Of a DNA stretch of 64,000 bases, positions 8,127 to 15,064 are shown one piece after another (positions within the stretch are counted from its first letter, which is position 1; each line of letters begins with the position of its first letter). The notes under the pieces are model-generated. The model saw nothing but the letters and a program-made list of their open reading frames with translations. It did no database searches and was not told where the DNA came from. Origin of the DNA: Halobacteriales archaeon QS_4_69_225 (GTDB taxonomy: Archaea; Halobacteriota; Halobacteria; Halobacteriales; Haloarculaceae); the NCBI GenBank assembly GCA_003020965.1, contig PXRL01000008.1, forward strand, positions 62,001 through 126,000, read 5' to 3'. Made by a program: the position numbers and the translations under genes.

Positions 8127-9129
8127 ACGGGCCCTCGTGTTCACCGACGAACGGGAGGTCTCCGTCCGACAGGTCGAGACGCCTGCCCTCGCGGAGAACG
8201 AGGTGCGCGTCGACGCCGACGTCTCGGCCATCAGCTCGGGCACGGAGCTGCTGATCTACCGCGACCAGGCGCCGGCCGGCATCGCGGCCGACTCGTCGCT
8301 GGAGACGCTGAACGGGGACCTCTCGTACCCGCTCCAGTACGGTTACTCGCTGGTCGGAATCGTCACCGACGCCGGACGTGGCGTCGACGACGAGTGGATC
8401 GGCCGCGAGGTGATCGCCTTCCACCCGCATCAGACCCGGTTCAACGCCACGACGGACTGTCTCACGCCGCTGCCGCCGGATCTCGACCGGCGGGCCGGCG
8501 CCCTGTTCCCGTCGGCCGAGACGGCCACGAACTTCCTGCTCGACGGCGCCCCCAAGGTCGGCGAGCGGGTGGTCGTGTTCGGCGCCGGGGTCATCGGCCT
8601 CTGTACCACCCGACTGCTCGCCGAGTTCCCGCTCGACTCGCTGGTCGTCGTCGAGCCGCGTCCCTCGCGGCGCGACATCGCCCGATCGTTCGGCGCCGAC
8701 GAGGCAGTTCGCCCGGAGGCGGTCGATACGCCGTTCGACGCCGCCGGGAACGAGGGGTCCGCCGATCTCGTCTACGAGCTGTCCGGCCGGCCGGAGGCGC
8801 TCGACGACGCGATCGACGTCGCCGGCTACGACAGCCGGATCGTGGTCGGGTCGTGGTACGGCTCGAAGCGGTCCGAGCTCGACCTCGGCGGGTCGTTTCA
8901 CCGCGACCGCGTCGAGATCGTCTCCAGCCAGGTGAGCACGATCGACCCGACGCTCCGCGGCCGGTGGTCGAAGGACCGCCGCACGCAGGTCGCTCTCGAC
9001 AACCTCCGTCTGATCGACCACGACGCGCTGATAACCGACGTCGTTCCCTTCGACCGGGCCGAGACGGCCTACGAACGGCTCGACGAAACCACTGAAGGGA
9101 CCATCCAGGTGCTTCTCTCGTACGACTGA
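8119..9129 (+). CDS. MDR-family (zinc-type alcohol dehydrogenase-like) oxidoreductase lacking canonical zinc ligands
   Basis: The 336-residue protein has the medium-chain dehydrogenase layout: GroES-like N-terminal domain and a Rossmann domain with 'VVVFGAGVIGLCTTRLL'. The positions that normally hold the catalytic zinc are changed: 'SAISSGTELLIYR' has Ser where Cys is expected, and 'LQYGYSLVGIVT' replaces the usual GHExxG, so it is likely zinc-independent like the BchC/threonine-dehydrogenase-like 'SSGTE' group. It is locked between GTP cyclohydrolase III (8-base overlap) and the PTPS homologue (3-base gap), which implies a role in the same pterin or deazaflavin-type pathway. The substrate is unknown. 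Confidence 0.85.
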   Translation: MTERALVFTDEREVSVRQVETPALAENEVRVDADVSAISSGTELLIYRDQAPAGIAADSSLETLNGDLSYPLQYGYSLVGIVTDAGRGVDDEWIGREVIAFHPHQTRFNATTDCLTPLPPDLDRRAGALFPSAETATNFLLDGAPKVGERVVVFGAGVIGLCTTRLLAEFPLDSLVVVEPRPSRRDIARSFGADEAVRPEAVDTPFDAAGNEGSADLVYELSGRPEALDDAIDVAGYDSRIVVGSWYGSKRSELDLGGSFHRDRVEIVSSQVSTIDPTLRGRWSKDRRTQVALDNLRLIDHDALITDVVPFDRAETAYERLDETTEGTIQVLLSYD

Positions 9130-9132
9130 CAC

Positions 9133-9549
9133 ATGCCTGCCGACACCACAGCCGACGCGCGCGACGGGACGTACGAACTGACGGTCACGCGGGAGTTCAT
9201 CGCCCAGCATTACCTGACCGTCCCCGACCCGGAGCCGCCCGAAGGGGACGTCCACAGCCACCGCTTCACGATCGAGGTCGAGTTCGCCGCCGACTCGCTC
9301 GGCGAGTACGGCTATCTCGTGGACATCACCGAGGTCGAGGCGCTGCTCGACGACGTCGAGGGCCGCTACCGGGACACGCTGCTCAACGACCTCCCGGAGT
9401 TCGAGGGGCTGAACCCGAGCGTCGAGCACTTCGCCCGCATCGTCTGCGACCGGTTCTGCGAGGAGCTCTCCGACGATAGTCCCGACGAGGTGACGGTTCG
9501 GATCCGGGAGGACGACCTCGCGTGGGCGAGCTACCGGCGGGCAGCGTGA
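9133..9549 (+). CDS. 6-pyruvoyltetrahydropterin synthase / QueD family protein
   Basis: The 138-residue protein has the PTPS (T-fold) layout. Three zinc-binding His are visible, one in 'FIAQHYLTV' and two in 'VHSHRFTIEVEF', then the conserved 'YLVDITEVEALLDD' and 'NPSVEHFARIVCDRF' (second catalytic triad region). The position four residues before the first His of HSH, where QueD and classical PTPS carry the catalytic Cys, is Glu here, as described for PTPS-III type enzymes. Third gene of the GTP cyclohydrolase III operon, so its substrate is probably a GTP-derived pterin or aminopyrimidine product. Classical sepiapterin or queuosine roles are not assured. Confidence 0.88.
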   Translation: MPADTTADARDGTYELTVTREFIAQHYLTVPDPEPPEGDVHSHRFTIEVEFAADSLGEYGYLVDITEVEALLDDVEGRYRDTLLNDLPEFEGLNPSVEHFARIVCDRFCEELSDDSPDEVTVRIREDDLAWASYRRAA

Positions 9550-9613
9550 CCCACACCCGGATTCACTACTTTGGAGTGAACGTGCTATCAGTTGTCAACG
9601 AGCCTGCATTCAG

Positions 9614-9844
9614 TATGGATTCAGCGAGGGGCTATCTGGCGTCGACGAGCATTCGCGTCAGGTGGCGACCCGGCTGTTCGAAGGCCCTCCGGAGACGCCG
9701 ACCGTCGACTCGGCGATGGACGAGATAATCGAGAAGTCGGTCGGCTTCTACGAGCCGGAGGCCGGCGTCGTCGCCGTGTCGCCGGAGACCGTCCGTTCCC
9801 CGTCGGCTGTGAGATCTCGCCGGGCACCGGCGGCGGGTTCATGA
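9614..9844 (+). pseudogene. Unidentified coding-like remnant
   Basis: One frame reads 'YGFSEGLSGVDEHSRQVATR' and then about 35 residues of acidic haloarchaeal-looking sequence up to 'EPEAGVVAVSPETV', before turning into Arg/Ala-rich noise and a stop. There is no good start codon and no recognised domain. It is probably the decayed piece of a gene between PTPS and the thioesterase; I cannot name the parent. Confidence 0.35.
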
Positions 9845-10299
9845 CGCTCGAATCCCTCTACATGATGATGACGGTTTCGGTGCTCGACAGCTACGTCGAG
9901 TCGATGGAGCGAATCCAGCCCAACCAGGCGAACAACTACGGGAACACCCACGGCGGGGAGATGGTTCGGTTGATGGACGAACTGGCCGCCGTCGCGGCGA
10001 TGACCGTCGCCGGCGAGACCTGCGTGACGGCCCACATCAGTAGCGTCGATTTCCGCAGCCCCATCCCGGTCGGCCACGTCGCGGAGCTGTCCGCCTACGT
10101 CTACGATACCGGCGACAGCAGCCTCGAGGTGTACGTCGGCGTCGAGAGCCGCAACCCCCGCGAGGACGAGGCCGCCCCGACGACGGCCGCCTGCTTCACG
10201 ATGGTCGCCGTCGGCGAGGACGGCGACCCCGTCGAGGTGCCGGCGGTCGTCCCCGAAACCGACCGCGGCGAGCGGCTCGTCGAGACGGCACCCTGCTGA
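9841..10299 (+). CDS. Acyl-CoA thioesterase (hotdog, YciA/BACH-like)
   Basis: The 152-residue protein has the hotdog thioesterase core: 'MERIQPNQANNYGNTHGGEM' (active-site loop with Asn-x-x-x-THGG), 'VRLMDELAAVAAMTVAGET', 'HISSVDFRSPIPVGHVAELS' and 'TTAACFTMVAV'. This is the YciA/cytosolic acyl-CoA hydrolase type, which releases CoA from acyl-CoAs in the cytoplasm. The start at 9841 is the first ATG before the conserved sequence; ATG codons at 9862-9868 are alternatives and would remove a short N-terminal extension. Alone in its transcription unit. Confidence 0.88.
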   Translation: MTLESLYMMMTVSVLDSYVESMERIQPNQANNYGNTHGGEMVRLMDELAAVAAMTVAGETCVTAHISSVDFRSPIPVGHVAELSAYVYDTGDSSLEVYVGVESRNPREDEAAPTTAACFTMVAVGEDGDPVEVPAVVPETDRGERLVETAPC

Positions 10300-10433
10300 C
10301 GGCGGCCCGGGGCTGACGCCGCTTTTCGGCCCCGACGGCCGCCTCGCGCCGGCGTCGCCGTCCTCGTTCGTCGGTGACCGTCCGTGGTTCGATTCCTCTG
10401 CCGGCGGGCCGCCGCCGTGCCCCGCGACACATC

Positions 10434-10961
10434 TCACTGCCCGCCCACGACTATCACGACGGTCAACTCCGTCTCGCCGTCGGGGCCGACGACCCGAACG
10501 TCGAAGCCGACCGCAAGCAGGACGGCCTCGTCGGCCCGCTCTTGGACGGCGACGCCATCGTCGACCACGCAGTCGCCGAACCGCCGGCCGTCGTCGTCGA
10601 CACAGTTGTCATCCAGCCACCTCTCGGCGGCGGTGCCGTTGTACTCGACGACGTACGCCACCCCTGAATCGAGTCGCGACCGCTCCAGGGAGTCGACGTC
10701 GTCGTCGATTTCGTCCCGGACGGCGTCGACCATCGCCTCGCGCTGGCGCCACTCGTAGTCGCCGGCGGTTTCCGCGGCGGCGTCGTGGACCGACCGGTCG
10801 AGATACGCGACGGCGGTCTCGCCGGAGACGTCGGGTTCGGGGGCCGTGTCGGGGTGGTAGCCGAGCTGGAGGTACGCCAGCAGGACCGGCACGAGCCCGA
10901 CCGCGACGACCGCGGCGGCGACGAGCACCAACTGCCCTCGGTTCAGACGTACCAGACCCAT
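10434..10961 (-). CDS. Small membrane-anchored pilus-operon protein (DUF7261-like)
   Basis: The 175-residue protein has a short charged N-terminus (MGLVRLNRGQ) and one hydrophobic helix (residues ~11-32, LVLVAAAVVAVGLVPVLLAY), followed by an acidic outside domain containing two Cys (ERWLDDNCVDDDGRRFGDC) that may form a disulfide. The N-terminal arrangement resembles type IV pilin-like minor subunits. It is the last of seven tightly overlapping genes (19-base overlap with the previous one). The DUF name is from memory; the role, probably a minor subunit or assembly factor, is inferred from context. Confidence 0.75.
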   Translation of the reverse strand: MGLVRLNRGQLVLVAAAVVAVGLVPVLLAYLQLGYHPDTAPEPDVSGETAVAYLDRSVHDAAAETAGDYEWRQREAMVDAVRDEIDDDVDSLERSRLDSGVAYVVEYNGTAAERWLDDNCVDDDGRRFGDCVVDDGVAVQERADEAVLLAVGFDVRVVGPDGETELTVVIVVGGQ

Positions 10962-11350
10962 ACGATCACCTCCCCGTTCGGCGTCGGAACGGTCGCTCGT
11001 CCGGTCGGCGCGCCGGCCGGTCGTTCGTAACCGACCGCGCCGTGCGGCGTCCCGACGCGGTACATCAAGTTGTCCGCGAGGATGCGGTCGACGCGCTGCT
11101 CGAGGGCGTCCCGCTCGCGGTCGAAGGCGTCGGCCGAGCGGGTCACCTCCGACAGCCGCGTCTCGCCGGCGTGCCGCGGTGGCTCGCTCGCCAGCACCGT
11201 CGCCGCGTCCTCCGCGTATGCGTTCAGCTGTGGTGTCTCGGTGTCGGCCGCCGGCACGCCGAGCGCGAACCCGGCCGTCACCGCGAGGATGAACACCACG
11301 CCGACGGCCGCCTCGACGATCGACAGCGACAGCTGCCCCCGGTCAGGCAC
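10943..11350 (-). CDS. Small membrane-anchored pilus-operon protein (DUF7262-like)
   Basis: The 135-residue protein starts MPDRGQLSLSIVEAAVGVVF: a charged tip followed by a hydrophobic helix, with a Glu near position five of the hydrophobic stretch, a pattern like type IV pilins (where Glu5 guides subunit docking). The remaining ~100 residues form a small soluble domain with a mostly helical first half and a Gly/Pro/Val-rich end. It overlaps the upstream gene by 8 bases and the downstream one by 19. Likely a minor pilin-like subunit; function is inferred from the operon. Confidence 0.75.
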   Translation of the reverse strand: MPDRGQLSLSIVEAAVGVVFILAVTAGFALGVPAADTETPQLNAYAEDAATVLASEPPRHAGETRLSEVTRSADAFDRERDALEQRVDRILADNLMYRVGTPHGAVGYERPAGAPTGRATVPTPNGEVIVWVWYV

Positions 11351-11981
11351 CGACCGTCACCTCCAGCTGTGTTTTCGTCGTCCGCTGGGGGTAGTACGTC
11401 ACCGTGACGTCGCCGGCCTCGGCGCGGCCCTCGAAGCGGAGTCTCGTCGTCTCGTACCGCGACAGCCGGACGTCGTGTTCGCCGACGATTCCGGCGGAGT
11501 CGTGCAGGACGACGCGATCGTTGGCCCGCACCGTTTCGACTCCGGCACCGGAGTCGATCTCGACCGTCGCCCGCGGGCTCCGCCGCGGCAGCGTGACGGT
11601 CTCGAACTCCAGCGGCGGCTCGAACGCGACGGTCTGCCGTTCGGCGACGACCGCCAGTCGCCGGGCGGTCGGGCCGGCCGGGTCGCCGCGCTCGTACACC
11701 GTCTCGCCGTCGACGGCGACGCGCAGAGGAACGTCGGACGGGACGGCGGCCTCGATGTCGGCCGCCGTGAGCCGGCTGGCGTTGAGGACGTTCCGGCGGT
11801 CGGTCAGCGGGCTGTCCGACGCCAGTAGCCGGTCGACGACGGCGTCGGCCGTCGCCCGGGGCCCGGCGTCGCGCTCGGCGCTCGCGAAGGCGCCCTCGGC
11901 GACGACGACGGCGAGTCCCGCGGCGGTGGTGACCACGAGCAGCGCGACCGCCACGGCCGGGAGGTTCGCCTGCCCCCTCAC
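11343..11981 (-). CDS. Membrane-anchored pilus-operon protein (DUF7263-like)
   Basis: Translation is set at a GTG that overlaps the previous gene's stop in the motif GTGA, giving a 212-residue protein that begins MRGQANLPAVAVALLVVTTA: charged tip, then one hydrophobic helix. The outside part is beta-rich (TVAFEPPLEFETVTLPRR, TRLRFEGRAEAGDVTVTYYP). A longer frame upstream would run into the preceding gene and is not needed. Overlaps the next gene by 8 bases. Putative minor pilin-like protein of the pilus operon. Confidence 0.78.
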   Translation of the reverse strand: MRGQANLPAVAVALLVVTTAAGLAVVVAEGAFASAERDAGPRATADAVVDRLLASDSPLTDRRNVLNASRLTAADIEAAVPSDVPLRVAVDGETVYERGDPAGPTARRLAVVAERQTVAFEPPLEFETVTLPRRSPRATVEIDSGAGVETVRANDRVVLHDSAGIVGEHDVRLSRYETTRLRFEGRAEAGDVTVTYYPQRTTKTQLEVTVGA

Positions 11982-12442
11982 GCGAGCCGCACCTCCAGCC
12001 CGCCGTCGGTCGACTCGACCCTGAGTTCGGTGCGGGCGCCGCTTTCCCACTCCCCGGTCACCCGGACGACCCGGGCCGGGAGCACGAGTGGCGCCGTCGT
12101 CGACACCGCGGGGTCGGGGTGTTCGAGGACGAGCACGCGGTCGCCGCCGTCGACCTCGGCGCGGACGCGGTACGCCGAGCCGGCGATGGTCGCCGGGAGA
12201 TCGACGGTGACGCGCACCGACGCCACCGTCGCCGTCGGCGGGACCGCTGCCTCGACGTCGGCCGCCGCGTCCGCGAGCGTCCGCTCGGCGACCTCCGCGC
12301 CGGCCGCGCCGCGGTACTCCGCGACGGCACCGCCGTACAGCGTCGCCGCCACGAGCCCGACGTACAGTACCACGATCGTCGCCTCCATCGCCTTGCCGAC
12401 GACGGGGCTCATCCCGCGGTCGGCCGCGCCGGCGTCAGCCAC
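11978..12442 (-). CDS. Membrane-anchored pilus-operon protein (DUF7266-like)
   Basis: The 154-residue protein has the N-terminal pattern 'DRGMSPVVGKAMEATIVVLY', close to haloarchaeal pilin N-terminal domains (Gly-Met/Val-Ser-Pro-Val-hydrophobic helix), so it may be processed by the prepilin peptidase PibD. A soluble domain with strands follows (VASVRVTVDLPATIAGSAYR; RTELRVESTDGGLEVRLA). It overlaps the genes on both sides (8 and 4 bases). DUF assignment is from memory. Probably a pilin-like subunit. Confidence 0.78.
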   Translation of the reverse strand: MADAGAADRGMSPVVGKAMEATIVVLYVGLVAATLYGGAVAEYRGAAGAEVAERTLADAAADVEAAVPPTATVASVRVTVDLPATIAGSAYRVRAEVDGGDRVLVLEHPDPAVSTTAPLVLPARVVRVTGEWESGARTELRVESTDGGLEVRLA

Positions 12443-13205
12443 CGGCCGACACCTCCGCGTCGAGGTCGTGGACGACCAGGTAGCCGGTCCGTTCGCCGTC
12501 GAAGGTCGCCACCACGGTCGGCGGCTCGCCGGGTTCCCGGGAGACCGTCGCGCCGAGTTCCTCGAAGGCCCGCTCCCAGGCGCCGGGGGCGCTCGTCTCG
12601 ACGGCGACCGCGAAGGTCGCGTCGCCGAGCGACCGTCGGTCGTGGCTCACGTTCGTCTCGACGGTCGCGGTGACGCCGCCGGTTCCGGCGACCGACCCGA
12701 CGTCGTCGCCGAGACGCGGCGCCCCGACGATCAGGACGTCGTCGTCGACGGTGACGGGCGGCTCCGTCTCGAGCCAGCCCCGTCCGTCGGTCCCGCGGAC
12801 GACGGCGCCCGCGTGGAACGCGACCCGGCGGTCGCCGGCGCGGTAGACGAGCGCTCCGACGTCGAGTCGCTCGACGGCGCTCCCGTCGGCCCGCACCTCG
12901 AGCGTCCGCTCGACGGCGTAGAGCCGGCCCTCGGCGAAGGTCACCCGCCCGCGCTGTGGTCCGGTCGCGGCGATGGGATCGACGGCCGTCTCGAGGTCGG
13001 CAGCGACGCGGTCGGCGTCGGCCTGCGTGGCGCTGGAGTCGACGATCACGCCGACGGCCGCGGTGAGCGCCCCCATCGAGGCCGCCGCGATTCCGAGCAG
13101 CAGCGCGACGGCGACGACGTTCGACTGGCCGCGGCTGCGGCCGCGGTCGCGGTTGCGGTTGCGATCACGATCGTGGTTGCGGTCACGGTCGCGGTTGCGG
13201 CTCAT
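12435..13205 (-). CDS. Pilin-like membrane protein with Arg/Asp/Asn-rich repeat at the N-terminus (DUF7289-like)
   Basis: The 256-residue protein carries an unusual leader of about 25 residues made almost only of Arg, Asp and Asn (RNRDRDRNHDRDRNRNRDRG), encoded by a short tandem repeat at 13128-13203, then 'RGQSNVVAVALLLGIAAASM', a typical archaeal pilin-like cleavage/hydrophobic region. The large outside domain is beta-rich. It overlaps the platform protein gene in ATGA. Length is larger than its operon neighbours, consistent with a main or tip pilin-like subunit, which is inference. The leader may vary in length through repeat slippage. Confidence 0.78.
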   Translation of the reverse strand: MSRNRDRDRNHDRDRNRNRDRGRSRGQSNVVAVALLLGIAAASMGALTAAVGVIVDSSATQADADRVAADLETAVDPIAATGPQRGRVTFAEGRLYAVERTLEVRADGSAVERLDVGALVYRAGDRRVAFHAGAVVRGTDGRGWLETEPPVTVDDDVLIVGAPRLGDDVGSVAGTGGVTATVETNVSHDRRSLGDATFAVAVETSAPGAWERAFEELGATVSREPGEPPTVVATFDGERTGYLVVHDLDAEVSAGG

Positions 13206-15064
13206 ATCATACCAGCCCCCGCGAAGACGGCGTAGCAGATCACGACCAGCGCGCCCGAGTGCAGCAGCGCCTCGTACCGGCCTCTGGAGGCGGTCCCGGC
13301 GAACCAGCCGCAGGCGAGCATCGTCGCCTGCGTGACGACGTAGAATCGCCGGGCGTCGCGGTCGACGTCGACGGCCTGCGGGTCGATCGCGATCGTCGAC
13401 CCCTGCGAGACGCTCGACAACTGTGCGAACCCGTCGAGGACGTATGCGTTGACCGCGACGACGATACCGACGACCAGCAGTGCGGTCGTCCAGCCGACGG
13501 CGACGTATACGATCATCGCTGATCGAAGTTCCTTTCGTTGATGATAGAGTGAGGAGATTTCAGTCTGGAGCGTCTCGAAGGTGGTCTCGGGGTCGCTGCC
13601 GGCCTCGAGCGCGCCGGTGACGAGTCCGACGGTCTGTCGGGCCAGCGGCGTGCCGACGCGGTCGACGAACCGGTCGAGGGCCTCCCGCCGGGTGTCGCCG
13701 CCGCTACCGGCCGTCGTGAGGCCGAGCGAGAACGCCAGGTCGTCGATGTCGGCCTGCAGCGGGCCGAAGTCGACCTCGCGGGCGACGGTCTCGACGGCCG
13801 CTCCGAACGGTTTGCCCAGGCTGACGTGGCCGGAGACGGCGTGGACGAAGTCGCGTATCTCGCGGTCCTTGGCGTCATCGCGGCGCGCCCGCCGGAGCGC
13901 GACCAGCCCGACCGGCAGTCCGTGCGCGGCGTAGCCGAGCAGGACGGCATTCAGCGGGCGTTCGCCGAGTGCCCACAGGCCGCCGCCGACGACCGCCGCG
14001 ACGGGCAGGAACACGACGGCGGCACTCGCGGGATTCACCGTCGCGCTGGTGACCAGCGCAAGTCCCGGCGGCCGCTCGTACGTCGGCGTGTGGCTCGGCG
14101 GCCGCAGCTCCGACACCAGAACGGCGGTGACGGCTCCGACGACGAGGATGAACCCGGCGCTGCCGTAGATGAGCAGCGCCCGGACGGTCGGCGCTCCCGG
14201 CAGGCCGACCGTCGCCGACAGCCCCGGCGCCAGGACGCTCATCACGGTGACGATGATGACGAGCAGCGCAGGCAGCACGAGCAGGACGATGAATAACTCC
14301 GCCAGCAGTTCGAGGAAGTCACTGGCGCGCTGTCGCGTCCGCGACTGCCGGTGGGAGAGCATCCGCGACTCCATCCGGAGGTAGCCGACCAGCGCCTCGG
14401 TTCCCTGATTTGCGTGTTCGCGAAACTTCAGCAGGAACGGCGCCAGTGCCTCCCGGGACGGGGTCTCCCGGGCGACGCCGCGGAGCCCGGCGTCGAGACT
14501 TCCCGTCAACGCGGCCTTCCGAAGAACGCGCTCGAAGGCGGCGCTCGTCTCGCCGTAGGCGTCCTGTTTGGCTACCTTCCGGAGCATCTCGTGGTTGTCG
14601 TCGCTGCCGTCGGCCAGCGCCCGCAGGTATCGCACCGCGCCGGGCAGCGTCCGTTCGATGGCGCTGCGACGGGCGCTCGCCCGCCATCGCAGGTAGACGC
14701 CGCCGGCCCTGACGGTCACGAGCTTGCCGGCACCGCCCGCTCCGAGGGCGACCACCGCCGTGTACAGGCCCGGTACCGCCGGCGGCGGCGCCCGGTCGAG
14801 CCCCGGCACGGCGGCGGCGACCGTCCGGGCGACCGCCGAAAGCGTCGTCGACGGCAGCGCGAGCGCGATCGACAGCGCGAGACAGGCGACGCCGACCCCG
14901 ATCAGCCACGAGGCGCCGTACACCCGTGCCAGGTACGTGTCGAAGCCGATCCGGAGGGCGGCCCCGCGGTACCGGTCGCGGTCCCGATCGTGCCGCGGCC
15001 GGTCGGCGTGCCGGGAGAACAGCGCGTACAGCCCTCGATCGAGGGCGGTCGGCAGCTCAGTCAT
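13202..15064 (-). CDS. Type II/IV secretion system F-family membrane platform protein (PilC/TadC-like)
   Basis: The 620-residue protein starts at an ATG (MTELPTALDRG) overlapping the ATPase gene by 8 bases. It contains two T2SSF-type domains: the first around residues 120-230 ('LPGAVRYLRALADGSDDNHE', 'FLLKFREHANQGTEALVGYL'), the second around 390-500 ('VHAVSGHVSLGKPFGAAVET', 'VTGALEAGSDPETTFETLQT'), and at least eight hydrophobic segments. This is the inner platform on which the ATPase acts to assemble pilin-like subunits. A basic 'RHADRPRHDRDRDRYRG' segment lies before the first membrane helix. Confidence 0.9.
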   Translation of the reverse strand: MTELPTALDRGLYALFSRHADRPRHDRDRDRYRGAALRIGFDTYLARVYGASWLIGVGVACLALSIALALPSTTLSAVARTVAAAVPGLDRAPPPAVPGLYTAVVALGAGGAGKLVTVRAGGVYLRWRASARRSAIERTLPGAVRYLRALADGSDDNHEMLRKVAKQDAYGETSAAFERVLRKAALTGSLDAGLRGVARETPSREALAPFLLKFREHANQGTEALVGYLRMESRMLSHRQSRTRQRASDFLELLAELFIVLLVLPALLVIIVTVMSVLAPGLSATVGLPGAPTVRALLIYGSAGFILVVGAVTAVLVSELRPPSHTPTYERPPGLALVTSATVNPASAAVVFLPVAAVVGGGLWALGERPLNAVLLGYAAHGLPVGLVALRRARRDDAKDREIRDFVHAVSGHVSLGKPFGAAVETVAREVDFGPLQADIDDLAFSLGLTTAGSGGDTRREALDRFVDRVGTPLARQTVGLVTGALEAGSDPETTFETLQTEISSLYHQRKELRSAMIVYVAVGWTTALLVVGIVVAVNAYVLDGFAQLSSVSQGSTIAIDPQAVDVDRDARRFYVVTQATMLACGWFAGTASRGRYEALLHSGALVVICYAVFAGAGMI

